Shown here: piece after piece, positions 26,186-34,322 of the stretch
How the letters are laid out: every line of letters begins with the position of its first letter
Position numbering within the stretch: the stretch's first letter is position 1
Assembly (NCBI GenBank): GCA_030603495.1
Contig: JAUVXR010000017.1
Coordinates: 1-51,634, forward strand
Reading direction: 5' to 3'
Length of the DNA: 51,634 nt
Source: a bacterium
GTDB lineage: Bacteria; Armatimonadota; Zipacnadia; Zipacnadales; Zipacnadaceae
Position numbers and translations under genes: made by a program
Notes under the pieces: model-generated
The model's input: the letters and a program-made list of their open reading frames with translations, nothing else
The model's database searches: none
What the model was told of the DNA's origin: nothing

Positions 26186-27373
26186 ATGGATGTAGCACAG
26201 TTCGAACAAAGTCCTGCTGGTCGTCTGGTCAAGGTGCGTCGTCCCGGTGATGCGGAGTTCTGGGCCTTTGTGCCCAACCCGCTGCCGCCTGAACTGGACC
26301 TGGACCTTCGGTTGAGCCAGACCCTTTCGGCCGCGGACCGGGCCGTGGGCAAGCTCGAAGGCCTGGCTGGGTCCGTTCCCAATCCTCACATCTTCGTGTG
26401 GCCATTGATTCGCGGGGAAGCGGTGGTCTCATCCCGCATCGAGGGTACGCAAGCGGACCTTGATGACTTGTTTGCCTACGGAGCCGGCCAATTGTCGCTG
26501 CGGCCCGATCTGCCGGCCACTCCGCAAGACGATGTCCACGAAGTCTACAACTACGTCCGTGCGATGGAGTACGGACTGGAGCGACGCGAGACTTTGCCTG
26601 TCAGCCTGCGTTTTATCCGCGAGCTACACGGAATCCTTATGGAGGGGGTAAGAGGGAAGGATCGTACGCCTGGCGAGTTCCGCACTAGCTCTAACTGGGT
26701 CGGCCCACCGGGCTCCAACTTGAATACTGCCGACTACGTTCCGCCGCCAGATGGCGACGAACTCAATAGCACCCTCAATGAGTTTGAACGCTATGTGCAT
26801 ACTGAGCTCAAGTACCCGCTGCTAGTTGAGTTAGCGCTGATACATTACCAATTTGAGGCGATTCACCCCTTCCTTGATGGTAACGGACGGGTGGGGCGGC
26901 TGCTCGTCGCTCTGCTGATAGTGCACTGGGGGATACTCCCTGAGCCACTGCTTTACATCTCGGAATATTTTGAGCGCAACCGAGATGATTACTATAACTT
27001 GCTCTTCGCAGTAAGCGCCGAAGGCGCCTGGGGCGAGTGGGTGGAGTTTTTCGTGCGAGGCGTGGCCGAGCAGGCTGAGGTGACGAACCAACGGGCTTCC
27101 GCTCTGCTGAGCCTCCAGCGCGATTGGCGAGAGCAACTGACCGCAACACGTGCCTCAGCGTTGCCGCTTAGCTTGGTCGATAGCCTCTTCGTGTCTCCTT
27201 TTATTAGCATTAAATCCGCGCAAGAGACCCTGGGGGTTACATACCATACTGCTAGGAAGCAGGTACGGAAACTAGAGGATGCTGGCATTATAGTTGAGGT
27301 TACTGGCGGAAATTACAGGAAGATCTATTTGGCGCCAGAGATTCCGAGGATAGTACGTGGACTACAAAAGTAG
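26186..27373 (+). CDS. Fic family protein with N-terminal inhibitory motif and winged-helix tail
   Basis: A 395-residue Fic protein. HPFLDGNGR at 227-235 is the complete catalytic motif, so AMP (or other nucleotide) transfer onto a target hydroxyl is expected. SSRIEG at 82-87 fits the [ST]xxxE[GN] inhibitory helix, in the N-terminal position of class II Fic proteins, which restrains activity intramolecularly. An N-terminal Fic_N-like region precedes it. The C-terminal 70 residues (SIKSAQETLGVTYHTARKQV) look like a winged helix, so it may bind DNA and autoregulate. GGAGGGTGAAG precedes the start. It lies 6 bases after the nucleoside hydrolase gene. The target is unknown. Confidence 0.92.
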   Translation: MDVAQFEQSPAGRLVKVRRPGDAEFWAFVPNPLPPELDLDLRLSQTLSAADRAVGKLEGLAGSVPNPHIFVWPLIRGEAVVSSRIEGTQADLDDLFAYGAGQLSLRPDLPATPQDDVHEVYNYVRAMEYGLERRETLPVSLRFIRELHGILMEGVRGKDRTPGEFRTSSNWVGPPGSNLNTADYVPPPDGDELNSTLNEFERYVHTELKYPLLVELALIHYQFEAIHPFLDGNGRVGRLLVALLIVHWGILPEPLLYISEYFERNRDDYYNLLFAVSAEGAWGEWVEFFVRGVAEQAEVTNQRASALLSLQRDWREQLTATRASALPLSLVDSLFVSPFISIKSAQETLGVTYHTARKQVRKLEDAGIIVEVTGGNYRKIYLAPEIPRIVRGLQK

Positions 27374-27399
27374 TGGCGCAATTTGCAGATTTAGGCAGA

Positions 27400-27432
27400 A
27401 AACTACAATTTGCCAAGCAACAATTGTAGTTT
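27400..27432. promoter_or_regulatory. 11-bp inverted repeat after the Fic gene
   Basis: AAACTACAATT (27400-27410) and its exact reverse complement AATTGTAGTTT (27422-27432) are separated by 11 bases in an AT-rich gap before lepA. It could be a weak terminator stem, although the T-run is short, or an operator for the HTH-tailed Fic protein or for lepA. Confidence 0.45.
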
Positions 27433-27589
27433 ACTTAACTTGCTGTCATGTTGTCTGATGCAGGATATGCGAATATTTGTCGAAGTATTGGTGCCGAAAA
27501 TTGTGCATGTTGCTACTTATCCTAAAACTAAATCGAATCGCCAGCTCTCCACCACTGTAAAACCACTTGATGGCATCCAACAAACAATC

Positions 27590-29389
27590 ATGACCAATCA
27601 AAAATACATCCGCAACTTCTCGATAATCGCGCATATTGACCACGGTAAGTCTACGCTGGCCGACCGGATGCTCGAGGCGACTAGCGCGGTCAGCGAAAAG
27701 GATATGCGTGAGCAGATCCTCGATGATATGGACCTGGAACGCGAACGCGGCATCACCATCAAGGCCTCGGCGGTGCGTCTACAGTATACCGCCAAAGATG
27801 GGCATGCCTACGAGCTTAATCTCATTGATACACCCGGGCACGTGGACTTCTCCTACGAGGTTTCGCGCGCCCTGCACGCTTGCGAGGGTGCGGTGCTGCT
27901 GGTGGATGTCTCCCAGGGGGTGGAGGCGCAGACCGTGGGCAACTCCTACATGGCCGTGGACGAGGGCCTGGAACTGGTGCCGGTGATCACCAAGATTGAC
28001 CTGGAGAATTTTGACCGCGACCAGGTCGCCCAGCAGTTACAGGATGAGTTTGGCTTTGCCCACGAGCAGATCCGTTTTGCCAGCGGCAAGACGGGGGCGG
28101 GTGTGGAGCAACTTCTCGAGACCATCGTAGAGCAGATCCCGTCACCCGTTGGTGACCCCAAGGGGCCGCTCAAGGCGCTGATTTTCGACTCGAAGTTCGA
28201 CCTGCACCTGGGCGTGATCGCCTATGTTCGCGTCTTTGACGGCACGGTGCAGGCGGGCGACCATATCCAGATGATGTCCACCGGCCAGAGCTTCGAGGTC
28301 ACCGGCGTGGGCGTCTTCGCGCCGCAGATGGAGAAGACAGACGAGTTGGGGGCGGGCTCGGTAGGATATCTGACTGCGAGCATGAAGCAAGTGGCCGACA
28401 GCCGGGTCGGCGATACAATCACCTCCGCCGACTGCCCTGCGCCGGAGGCACTGCCCGGCTATCGCAAGAGCCAGCCGATGGTCTTCGCCGGGCTGTATCC
28501 GGCTGAGAACGCCGACCACCCTGCGCTAAGGGATGCGCTGGACAAATACTCGCTCAACGATGCGGCGTTCGTCTACAAGCCGGAGACCTCGATGGCGCTG
28601 GGCTTTGGCTTCCGCTGTGGTTTCCTGGGTTTGCTACACATGGATATCGTCCAGACGCGGCTCGAACGCGAGTATGGCCTGGACCTGGTGGCAACAGCTC
28701 CCAGTGTCAGCTATCGAGTACTGCGTACCGACGGCGAGGTGGTCGAGATCCACAATCCCGCCGCCTTGCCCGAGCCCCAGCATGTCGAGCAGATCGAGGA
28801 GCCCATGGTCGCCGCCCGGATAACGGTGCCCCCGAGCTATGTGGGCGCGTGTATGAAGCTCTCGGAAAGCGTCCGGGGCAAGTTCGCAGAAATGAACTAT
28901 GTCGAGACCGACCGCGTAGTGCTGGACTACACGCTGCCGCTGGCTGAGATCGTCGTGGACTACTACGACAATCTCAAGACGGTCAGCCGGGGCTACGCGA
29001 TACTGGACTACGAGCCGGCGGGCTACCAGGTGGCCGACCTGGTCAAGGTGGACACACTGGTCAATGGCGATCCCGTTGATGCTCTAGCTATCATTACCCA
29101 CCGCCAGTTCGCGGAGCACCGCGGGCGAGCCATCATTAAGAACCTGAAGCGGGAAATCCCGCGCCAGCTCTTTGAAGTCCGCCTCCAGGCCAGCATCGGT
29201 AAGCGAGTAATTGCGGCGATGCGCATTCCCCCGCTGCGCAAGGACGTCATCGAGAAGCTGTACGGTGGGGACGTAACCCGCAAGCGCAAGCTGCTGGAGA
29301 AGCAAAAGGCCGGCAAGCGGCGGATGAAGCAGGTCGGCTATGTGGAGATTCCTCAGGAGGCCTTCATGGCTGTGCTGCGCACTGACTGA
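27590..29389 (+). CDS. lepA: Elongation factor 4 (LepA)
   Basis: A 599-residue translational GTPase, full length for LepA. G1 is [10 protein letters not shown]2/G3 are RGITIKA and DTPGHVDF, and the C-terminal LepA-specific domain ends with [17 protein letters not shown] and [19 protein letters not shown]. LepA back-translocates or remodels stalled ribosomes. The G4 motif is TKID (134-137) where most members have NKID, a conservative but unusual change at the guanine-contacting residue. The true start is the ATG at 27590, giving [20 protein letters not shown]; the upstream open frame lacks family similarity. No clear ribosome binding site is visible. Confidence 0.95.
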   Translation: MTNQKYIRNFSIIAHIDHGKSTLADRMLEATSAVSEKDMREQILDDMDLERERGITIKASAVRLQYTAKDGHAYELNLIDTPGHVDFSYEVSRALHACEGAVLLVDVSQGVEAQTVGNSYMAVDEGLELVPVITKIDLENFDRDQVAQQLQDEFGFAHEQIRFASGKTGAGVEQLLETIVEQIPSPVGDPKGPLKALIFDSKFDLHLGVIAYVRVFDGTVQAGDHIQMMSTGQSFEVTGVGVFAPQMEKTDELGAGSVGYLTASMKQVADSRVGDTITSADCPAPEALPGYRKSQPMVFAGLYPAENADHPALRDALDKYSLNDAAFVYKPETSMALGFGFRCGFLGLLHMDIVQTRLEREYGLDLVATAPSVSYRVLRTDGEVVEIHNPAALPEPQHVEQIEEPMVAARITVPPSYVGACMKLSESVRGKFAEMNYVETDRVVLDYTLPLAEIVVDYYDNLKTVSRGYAILDYEPAGYQVADLVKVDTLVNGDPVDALAIITHRQFAEHRGRAIIKNLKREIPRQLFEVRLQASIGKRVIAAMRIPPLRKDVIEKLYGGDVTRKRKLLEKQKAGKRRMKQVGYVEIPQEAFMAVLRTD

Positions 29390-29414
29390 TGCAGCTATTC
29401 ACCCTGGTCACCCC

Positions 29415-29443
29415 TTGCCAACCGCGGCCAAATACGCTAATAT
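29415..29443 (+). promoter_or_regulatory. Promoter of the PKD protein gene
   Basis: TTGCCA (29415-29420), 17 bases, TAATAT (29438-29443), about 55 bases before the ATG at 29498. Spacing is ideal; the -35 is moderate. Confidence 0.5.
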
Positions 29444-29497
29444 AGACAGGACACAAGGCAAGACAGTTACCCAATTCTGTGCGCAAAGGTGAATCCT

Positions 29498-30517
29498 ATG
29501 CTCACGAGACGACTGGCCACGGCTTGTGCAGTAGCGGCAGTGCTGCTAGCAGCTTCCGCATCTTCCCACGCAGACCAGGCCCTGAATCTGTTCAGCGGTA
29601 CTACCGACTTCGTCAACCTCGGTCCCTGGGGCAGCGGCGAGATCAAGATCAGCAATTGGGAGCGGTTCCGCGATCGCCAGACGCTGGAGGTGCTGGCCCG
29701 GGGCTACCACGAAGGCGGCCGGCTGGATCTGAAGACGCCGGTTGATTTTGGACCCTTTGTCGGGGATCCCATTCAGACTCAGGTGGTCATGCTAGTCAAG
29801 GCGGGGCAACCTGAGCGGCCTAGGCAACCGAGGGGCTACTACGGTCCGCAGATGGGGCCAGGTATGATGCCCGGGATGGAGATGCCCCCAGGCGGAATGC
29901 CTCCTGGCGGATACCCTCCAGGAATGATGGACGAGATGATGATGGGCATGCCGGGGATGGGCGGGACGGCGGGAATGCGCGGCCAGCCGCAAGCTTCTCA
30001 GGCTCTGCCCGTTGACAAGGTGCGCGTCGTGCTCGTTACCGATAAGGGACATCTATCCTCCGGCGACCTGGCGCTGAATCCCAACCTGCTATTTGACGAT
30101 GATTGGCTGCTCATCAGCGTTGTTCTATCCGACTTTGGCATGCCTGAGGAGGACCTGGCAGGCGCTAAGCTGGAGCGCGTCGTGCTGACCGGTAACGGCA
30201 ACGGCTATATCCACGTCGCCAGCCTGCAGATCATCCAAGAGGACACCCCGTTAGTGGCCGAGATCGAAGGCCCCGAGGTCCGCACGATCCCGGCTGGCCA
30301 GCCGGCGGAGTTCACTGCCAAGCCCCAGCACGAAGGAGTAGCCGCCAGCTATCAGTGGGACTTCGATAACCTTGACGGGCTGGGCATAGACGGCTACAGT
30401 GAGAAAGTCAGCTGTCAATTCCCTGAACCGGGTTACTATGTCGCCACGCTGCGCGTTGTTGACGAGCAGGGACGGCTCCAGACCCGAATGGATACCATCA
30501 AAGTCAAGGTGCAGTAG
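29498..30517 (+). CDS. Secreted protein with Met-rich linker and PKD-like domain
   Basis: A 339-residue exported protein: a signal peptide with hydrophobic core at 8-22 and probable cleavage near SSHA-DQ, a beta-rich N-terminal domain, a low-complexity Met/Gly/Pro segment (about 14 methionines in some 42 residues, DNA 29852-29977), a second domain, and a C-terminal PKD-like fold (YQWDFDNLDGLG, GYYVATLRVVDEQGR). PKD domains mediate extracellular protein or glycan contacts. Met-rich segments can bind copper(I), but here the linker also looks purely structural. AAAGGTG precedes the ATG. A promoter upstream and a terminator downstream make it a single-gene unit. I do not recognise the first domain. 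Confidence 0.8.
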   Translation: MLTRRLATACAVAAVLLAASASSHADQALNLFSGTTDFVNLGPWGSGEIKISNWERFRDRQTLEVLARGYHEGGRLDLKTPVDFGPFVGDPIQTQVVMLVKAGQPERPRQPRGYYGPQMGPGMMPGMEMPPGGMPPGGYPPGMMDEMMMGMPGMGGTAGMRGQPQASQALPVDKVRVVLVTDKGHLSSGDLALNPNLLFDDDWLLISVVLSDFGMPEEDLAGAKLERVVLTGNGNGYIHVASLQIIQEDTPLVAEIEGPEVRTIPAGQPAEFTAKPQHEGVAASYQWDFDNLDGLGIDGYSEKVSCQFPEPGYYVATLRVVDEQGRLQTRMDTIKVKVQ

Positions 30518-30552
30518 TGGACAGCAACCCAGCATCAAGAGATGCAACTTGG

Positions 30553-30581
30553 AGAGCCTTCCCGCCAGGGAAGGCTCTTTT
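30553..30581 (+). terminator. Rho-independent terminator
   Basis: AGAGCCTTCCC (30553-30563) and GGGAAGGCTCT (30568-30578) form a perfect 11-bp stem with loop GCCA, followed by a T-run to 30581. It ends the PKD protein gene and lies 16 bases before pyrC. Confidence 0.88.
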
Positions 30582-30596
30582 GCCAGGAATCGAGTT

Positions 30597-31976
30597 ATGA
30601 GCAGGCAACCAGCTCCCTTGGCTTTCACTCTAACTGGTGGCCACGTCATTGACCCGGCCAGCGGGCGGGACGAGATCGCCGATCTGGCCGTCCAGAATGG
30701 GAAGATTGCATGGATCAAGCCGCCAGGCTCGCCCGCGGTGGGCGAAACCGTGCGTGTAGATGGTCTTGTCATCTGCCCTGGCTTGGTAGACATTCACGTT
30801 CACCTGCGCGAGCCCGGTTTCTCCCACAAAGAGACTGTTGCCACCGGCACCCAGGCGGCGGTGGCGGGCGGCTTTACCTCTGTCTGTTGTATGCCCAACA
30901 CCGATCCCGCGCTGGATCGCCCCGAGCGCATTAGGCAGATTCGCGAAACGATCACCCAAGACGCCTGGTGCAACGTGCACGTGCTGGCGACTGCTACCGT
31001 GGACAACCAGCGCAGGGAACTGAGCGACTTTGCCGGCCTGCTCGCCGTCGGCTGCCCGGGCATCACTGACGATGCCGTGCCCCTGCAGACTGTCGCGCAG
31101 ATGCGGACGGTGTTCCAACGGCTGGGCGGGACCGGACGGCCCTTTCTGGCGCATCTTGAGTTGGAAGAGCTAAGCGGCGACGGCGTGATGACTAAAGGCC
31201 CGGTAAGCGAGCAGTTAGGGGTGGCCGGCCAGGAGGCCCGGTCCGAAGCCGAAGCCCTGCGCTGCTGGGCGCAGGCCGCCGCCGGACTCGACGAGGCCCG
31301 CTTGCATCTGCTCCATCTGAGTACCGCCCAAGCAGTTGGGGAGCTGCACAGACTGTGGGAAGCTGGCACCTTCACGTCACTCACAGCAGAGACCGCGCCG
31401 CAGTATTTCTGCCTCACCGACGAGGCTGTTCTCCGGTTCGGTGCCAACGCAAAGACCAATCCGCCGTTGCGCAGCGAGGCGGACCGGGCAGCCATACGCC
31501 AAAGTGTGGTCAGCGGCGACATCTCGATAATCGCCACCGACCACGCCCCTCACACTCCGGACGAAAAGGCCGCCGGGCTGGACGACGCACCCTTTGGCCT
31601 GATAGGGCTGGAAACCTGCGTTGGTCTAGTGCTCACCCACTTGTACCACTCGGGCGATTTGAGTCTGCCCGAGATTTTGGCCAAACTGACGTGGCACCCC
31701 GCCCGGCTGCTTGGCCTACCTGCTGGCGCTCTGCAGTCCGGGGGCACAGCCAACATCACGATCATTGACCCGAACAAGCACTGGATAGTGGACCCTGACC
31801 AGTTCTACTCCAAGGGCCGCAATACGCCCTTCGCCGGCAGCCCGTTGAGGGGCCGGCCCTGGGGCACTATTGTCTGCGGACAATTGGTGATGCGGGAAGG
31901 AGAGCTGCTAGCTCGTGCCGAAGTTACCCCTCCAGCACAAAGGTCGTGCGCAGGCGGCGGCACCCAGGAGCAATGA
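30597..31976 (+). CDS. pyrC: Dihydroorotase
   Basis: A 459-residue amidohydrolase of the class I (PyrC/allantoinase-like) branch. VDIHVHLREPG is the HxH metal motif, GGFTSVCCMPNTDPALD the substrate loop, NPPLR and ATDHAPHTPDEK the catalytic Asp block. It closes carbamoyl-aspartate to dihydroorotate in pyrimidine synthesis. The start at 30597 matches the family N-terminus; a frame running through the upstream terminator is discarded. The stop overlaps the carA start as ATGA, so the two are translationally coupled. The C-terminus has a short Ser/Gly/Gln tail. Confidence 0.94.
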   Translation: MSRQPAPLAFTLTGGHVIDPASGRDEIADLAVQNGKIAWIKPPGSPAVGETVRVDGLVICPGLVDIHVHLREPGFSHKETVATGTQAAVAGGFTSVCCMPNTDPALDRPERIRQIRETITQDAWCNVHVLATATVDNQRRELSDFAGLLAVGCPGITDDAVPLQTVAQMRTVFQRLGGTGRPFLAHLELEELSGDGVMTKGPVSEQLGVAGQEARSEAEALRCWAQAAAGLDEARLHLLHLSTAQAVGELHRLWEAGTFTSLTAETAPQYFCLTDEAVLRFGANAKTNPPLRSEADRAAIRQSVVSGDISIIATDHAPHTPDEKAAGLDDAPFGLIGLETCVGLVLTHLYHSGDLSLPEILAKLTWHPARLLGLPAGALQSGGTANITIIDPNKHWIVDPDQFYSKGRNTPFAGSPLRGRPWGTIVCGQLVMREGELLARAEVTPPAQRSCAGGGTQEQ

Positions 31977-33226
31977 CCACGTCAAACGATAGGAAACCGG
32001 CAATCCTAGCCCTCGAAGACGGTATGGTCTTCCAAGGCTGCGCCTTCGGTGCGGACGGTGAGCGCACTGGTGAGGTAGTCTTCAACACTGGCATGACCGG
32101 CTACCAGGAGGTTCTCACTGACCCGTCCTATCGCGGCCAGATCGTCACTATGACTTACACCGAGATAGGCAACTACGGCATCAACTCCGAAGATGTCGAA
32201 TCCGGCCAAATCTGGGTGGAGGGCTTCGTGGTGCGGGAGAACTCGCCGATATACAGCAACTGGCGAGCCGAGCAGAGCCTGAGCGAGTATCTGCGTCAAC
32301 ATGGCATTGTCGGTATTGAGGGCATTGACACCCGGATGCTCACGAAACACATCCGCGACGTCGGGGCGCAGATCGGCGTTATCTCGACCGAAGACCTGGA
32401 TGCAGACAGCCTGGTCGAGAAAGCGCAGCAGGCCCCCCGGCTGGTTGGCCGTGATCTGGTGCAAGAAGTAACCTGTCGGCATCCCCGCCGCTGGGGGCAA
32501 AGTGGCTACGAACAAGACCTGCCGCCTGCCGGGCAACTTAGCCTGGAAATCACCGCACCCCCGCGGCGCTGGGTCTCGGAGCACGGCCCCAGACCGGTCA
32601 GCAGCCTGCGCGGCTACTGGGAGACCTACCGCGTCGTAGTAGTTGACTGCGGGGTAAAGCAGAACATTTTGCGCCACCTGTACCGACGCGGTTGTGATCC
32701 GATCGTTGTGCCCGCCAGCACAACGGCGCAGCAGATTCTCGCCTGGGAGCCTGACGGTGTTGTCCTCTCCAACGGTCCCGGCGACCCTGAGGCCTTGCCC
32801 TACGTTATTGACACCACCCGCCATCTCATCGGCAAGGCCCCGATATTTGGCATCTGCCTGGGCCAGCAGATCCTGGCGCTGGCCTTCGGCGGCGAAACCT
32901 ATAAGCTGAAATTCGGTCACCGTGGCGGCAACCACCCGGTCAAGAGCTTGGAGACCGGACAAATAGACATCACCACTCAGAACCACGGCTTCTGCGTGGA
33001 TTTGGACAGTATCGAAGGCACCGGCCTGAAGCTGACCCACGTTAACCTTAACGATATGAGTGCCGAGGGCCTGTGCCACGACGAACTGCCCATTTTCTCC
33101 GTCCAGTTCCATCCCGAAGCCGGACCCGGCCCCCACGACGCGAGCTACTTATTCGGAGATTTCATCGAGGATATGGGCCAGTTTGGCACGCGCGACCAAA
33201 CCAGCGGCGAGCTCCCACCACCATGA
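31973..33226 (+). CDS. carA: Carbamoyl-phosphate synthase small subunit
   Basis: A 417-residue glutamine amidotransferase subunit. The N-terminal domain begins LALEDGMVFQGCAFGADG and contains GMTGYQEVLTDPSY; the class I amidotransferase domain has VLSNGPGDP, the nucleophile loop FGICLGQQILALAFGG (Cys in GICLG), and FSVQFHPEAGPGP with the catalytic His and Glu. It supplies ammonia to CarB for carbamoyl phosphate, feeding pyrimidine and arginine synthesis. The ATG overlaps the pyrC stop (ATGA) with AGGAG upstream. A 20-residue insert around GYEQDLPPAGQ is longer than in E. coli. carB is not adjacent. Confidence 0.95.
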   Translation: MTTSNDRKPAILALEDGMVFQGCAFGADGERTGEVVFNTGMTGYQEVLTDPSYRGQIVTMTYTEIGNYGINSEDVESGQIWVEGFVVRENSPIYSNWRAEQSLSEYLRQHGIVGIEGIDTRMLTKHIRDVGAQIGVISTEDLDADSLVEKAQQAPRLVGRDLVQEVTCRHPRRWGQSGYEQDLPPAGQLSLEITAPPRRWVSEHGPRPVSSLRGYWETYRVVVVDCGVKQNILRHLYRRGCDPIVVPASTTAQQILAWEPDGVVLSNGPGDPEALPYVIDTTRHLIGKAPIFGICLGQQILALAFGGETYKLKFGHRGGNHPVKSLETGQIDITTQNHGFCVDLDSIEGTGLKLTHVNLNDMSAEGLCHDELPIFSVQFHPEAGPGPHDASYLFGDFIEDMGQFGTRDQTSGELPPP

Positions 33227-33281
33227 GGGCCGCTTGGTCGGACAGTCAACTGAAAAACTCGTCGGGAAGAGGCTACAGGAT

Positions 33282-34265
33282 ATGGCCGGGCCAAGAGTTG
33301 CTCTAGCTGTGGGGATAGTTGCTCTAGCTGTTCTCCTATCCGGCGGCTGCCAAGGCCAGAAGCCCTCGGAGATTGACACCGCCTGGCGTCAGGTCCACGC
33401 CAATCCTGAGTCCGCCAAGGCACTTATTAAGCTAGCCGAGGCGTACACAACCGAGGAGCAGTACAACGACGCCTTCATCCACTGTCGCCGCGCTTGGGCG
33501 ATTGACGCCAGCTCGTTTGACGCCGCCTACCAGCTTGCCTATACCTCGCTGCGCCTCAACGACCCCCACACCGGCCTGACCTGGATTGACCGGGCGTTGG
33601 CCATCAATCCTCAATCCTCCCAAGCCGTCGAACTCAAGGCGCGGCTGAAAATGACCAGCGGTGACCCCCGCGGGGCTATCCCGCTGTTCAAGAAAGCCTT
33701 GCGTCTTGATCCCCAGCTAGGCGCTGCCCTACTCAACTTGGTCTCGGCCTACAAAGCCCTCGGCGACAGGCAAGCCGCCGTGGCCGCCGGCGCTCAAGCG
33801 ATAGGAATTCTGCCGGAGCAGGCCGCCGCCCATTTTGCCTACGCCGATGCCCTCGAGGTAGCCGGCCAGGACCAAGAGGCCGAAGAGCACTATCGCCAAG
33901 CCATCGAGCTGCAGTCCGATATGGCTGCCGCCAAGGTCCGGCTGGCCCAACTGCTTACTCGCCATAACAAGTTTCTGGAAGAAGCCCATGAGCTGGCCAA
34001 GGAGGCCCACAAGGTCGATCCTGGCGACGGTGCTGCCGAGGCCACCGCCGGATGGGCCCTGTTTCTGATGGGTGAGGAGTTCGAGGGTATTAGGACCATC
34101 GAGAGCGCAGCTCGAGCCCATCCCTTTAACCATCGCATCTGGATCCTATTCGCCCAGGCGCTGCAGCGTGCCGGCTATGAGGAAGAGGCCAAGCAAGCGG
34201 CCGCCTTCGCCGTACGGGTGGGCCCCAAACCCGCACGCCCGCCGCAGCCCTTCCCACGCCCATAA
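33282..34265 (+). CDS. TPR-repeat protein, probable lipoprotein
   Basis: A 327-residue protein with an N-terminal hydrophobic segment (VALAVGIVALAVLL) and a lipobox-like SGGC at 20-23, followed by at least seven tetratricopeptide-type helical pairs (ALAINPQSSQAVELKARL, ALRLDPQLGAALLNLVSAYK, AIELQSDMAAAKVRLAQLL). TPR arrays are protein-protein scaffolds; the position outside the membrane suggests an envelope role. The C-terminus is Pro/Arg-rich. The start at 33282 is the only one giving a clean signal; a longer frame overlapping carA is discarded. The histidine kinase gene follows after 57 bases on the same strand. Confidence 0.82.
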   Translation: MAGPRVALAVGIVALAVLLSGGCQGQKPSEIDTAWRQVHANPESAKALIKLAEAYTTEEQYNDAFIHCRRAWAIDASSFDAAYQLAYTSLRLNDPHTGLTWIDRALAINPQSSQAVELKARLKMTSGDPRGAIPLFKKALRLDPQLGAALLNLVSAYKALGDRQAAVAAGAQAIGILPEQAAAHFAYADALEVAGQDQEAEEHYRQAIELQSDMAAAKVRLAQLLTRHNKFLEEAHELAKEAHKVDPGDGAAEATAGWALFLMGEEFEGIRTIESAARAHPFNHRIWILFAQALQRAGYEEEAKQAAAFAVRVGPKPARPPQPFPRP

Positions 34266-34322
34266 TAGTATCGGTCCTGAGTTCTGCCATCTTGCGTCAT
34301 CTGCACAGGGGAGGCTAAGAAG

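Noticed and set aside
27410-27589. N-terminal extension of lepA
   Set aside because: The frame is open but AT-rich and unlike LepA; the family N-terminus begins at 27590.
30831-30841. GAGACTGTTGC identical to the repeat-like motif core
   Set aside because: It lies inside pyrC and encodes the conserved K-E-T-V-A stretch; the match stops after 11 bases. It shows that the core can arise by codon use.
32006-33136. 376-codon open frame opposite carA
   Set aside because: Antisense shadow of a high-GC third-position gene; no family similarity, and carA is certain.
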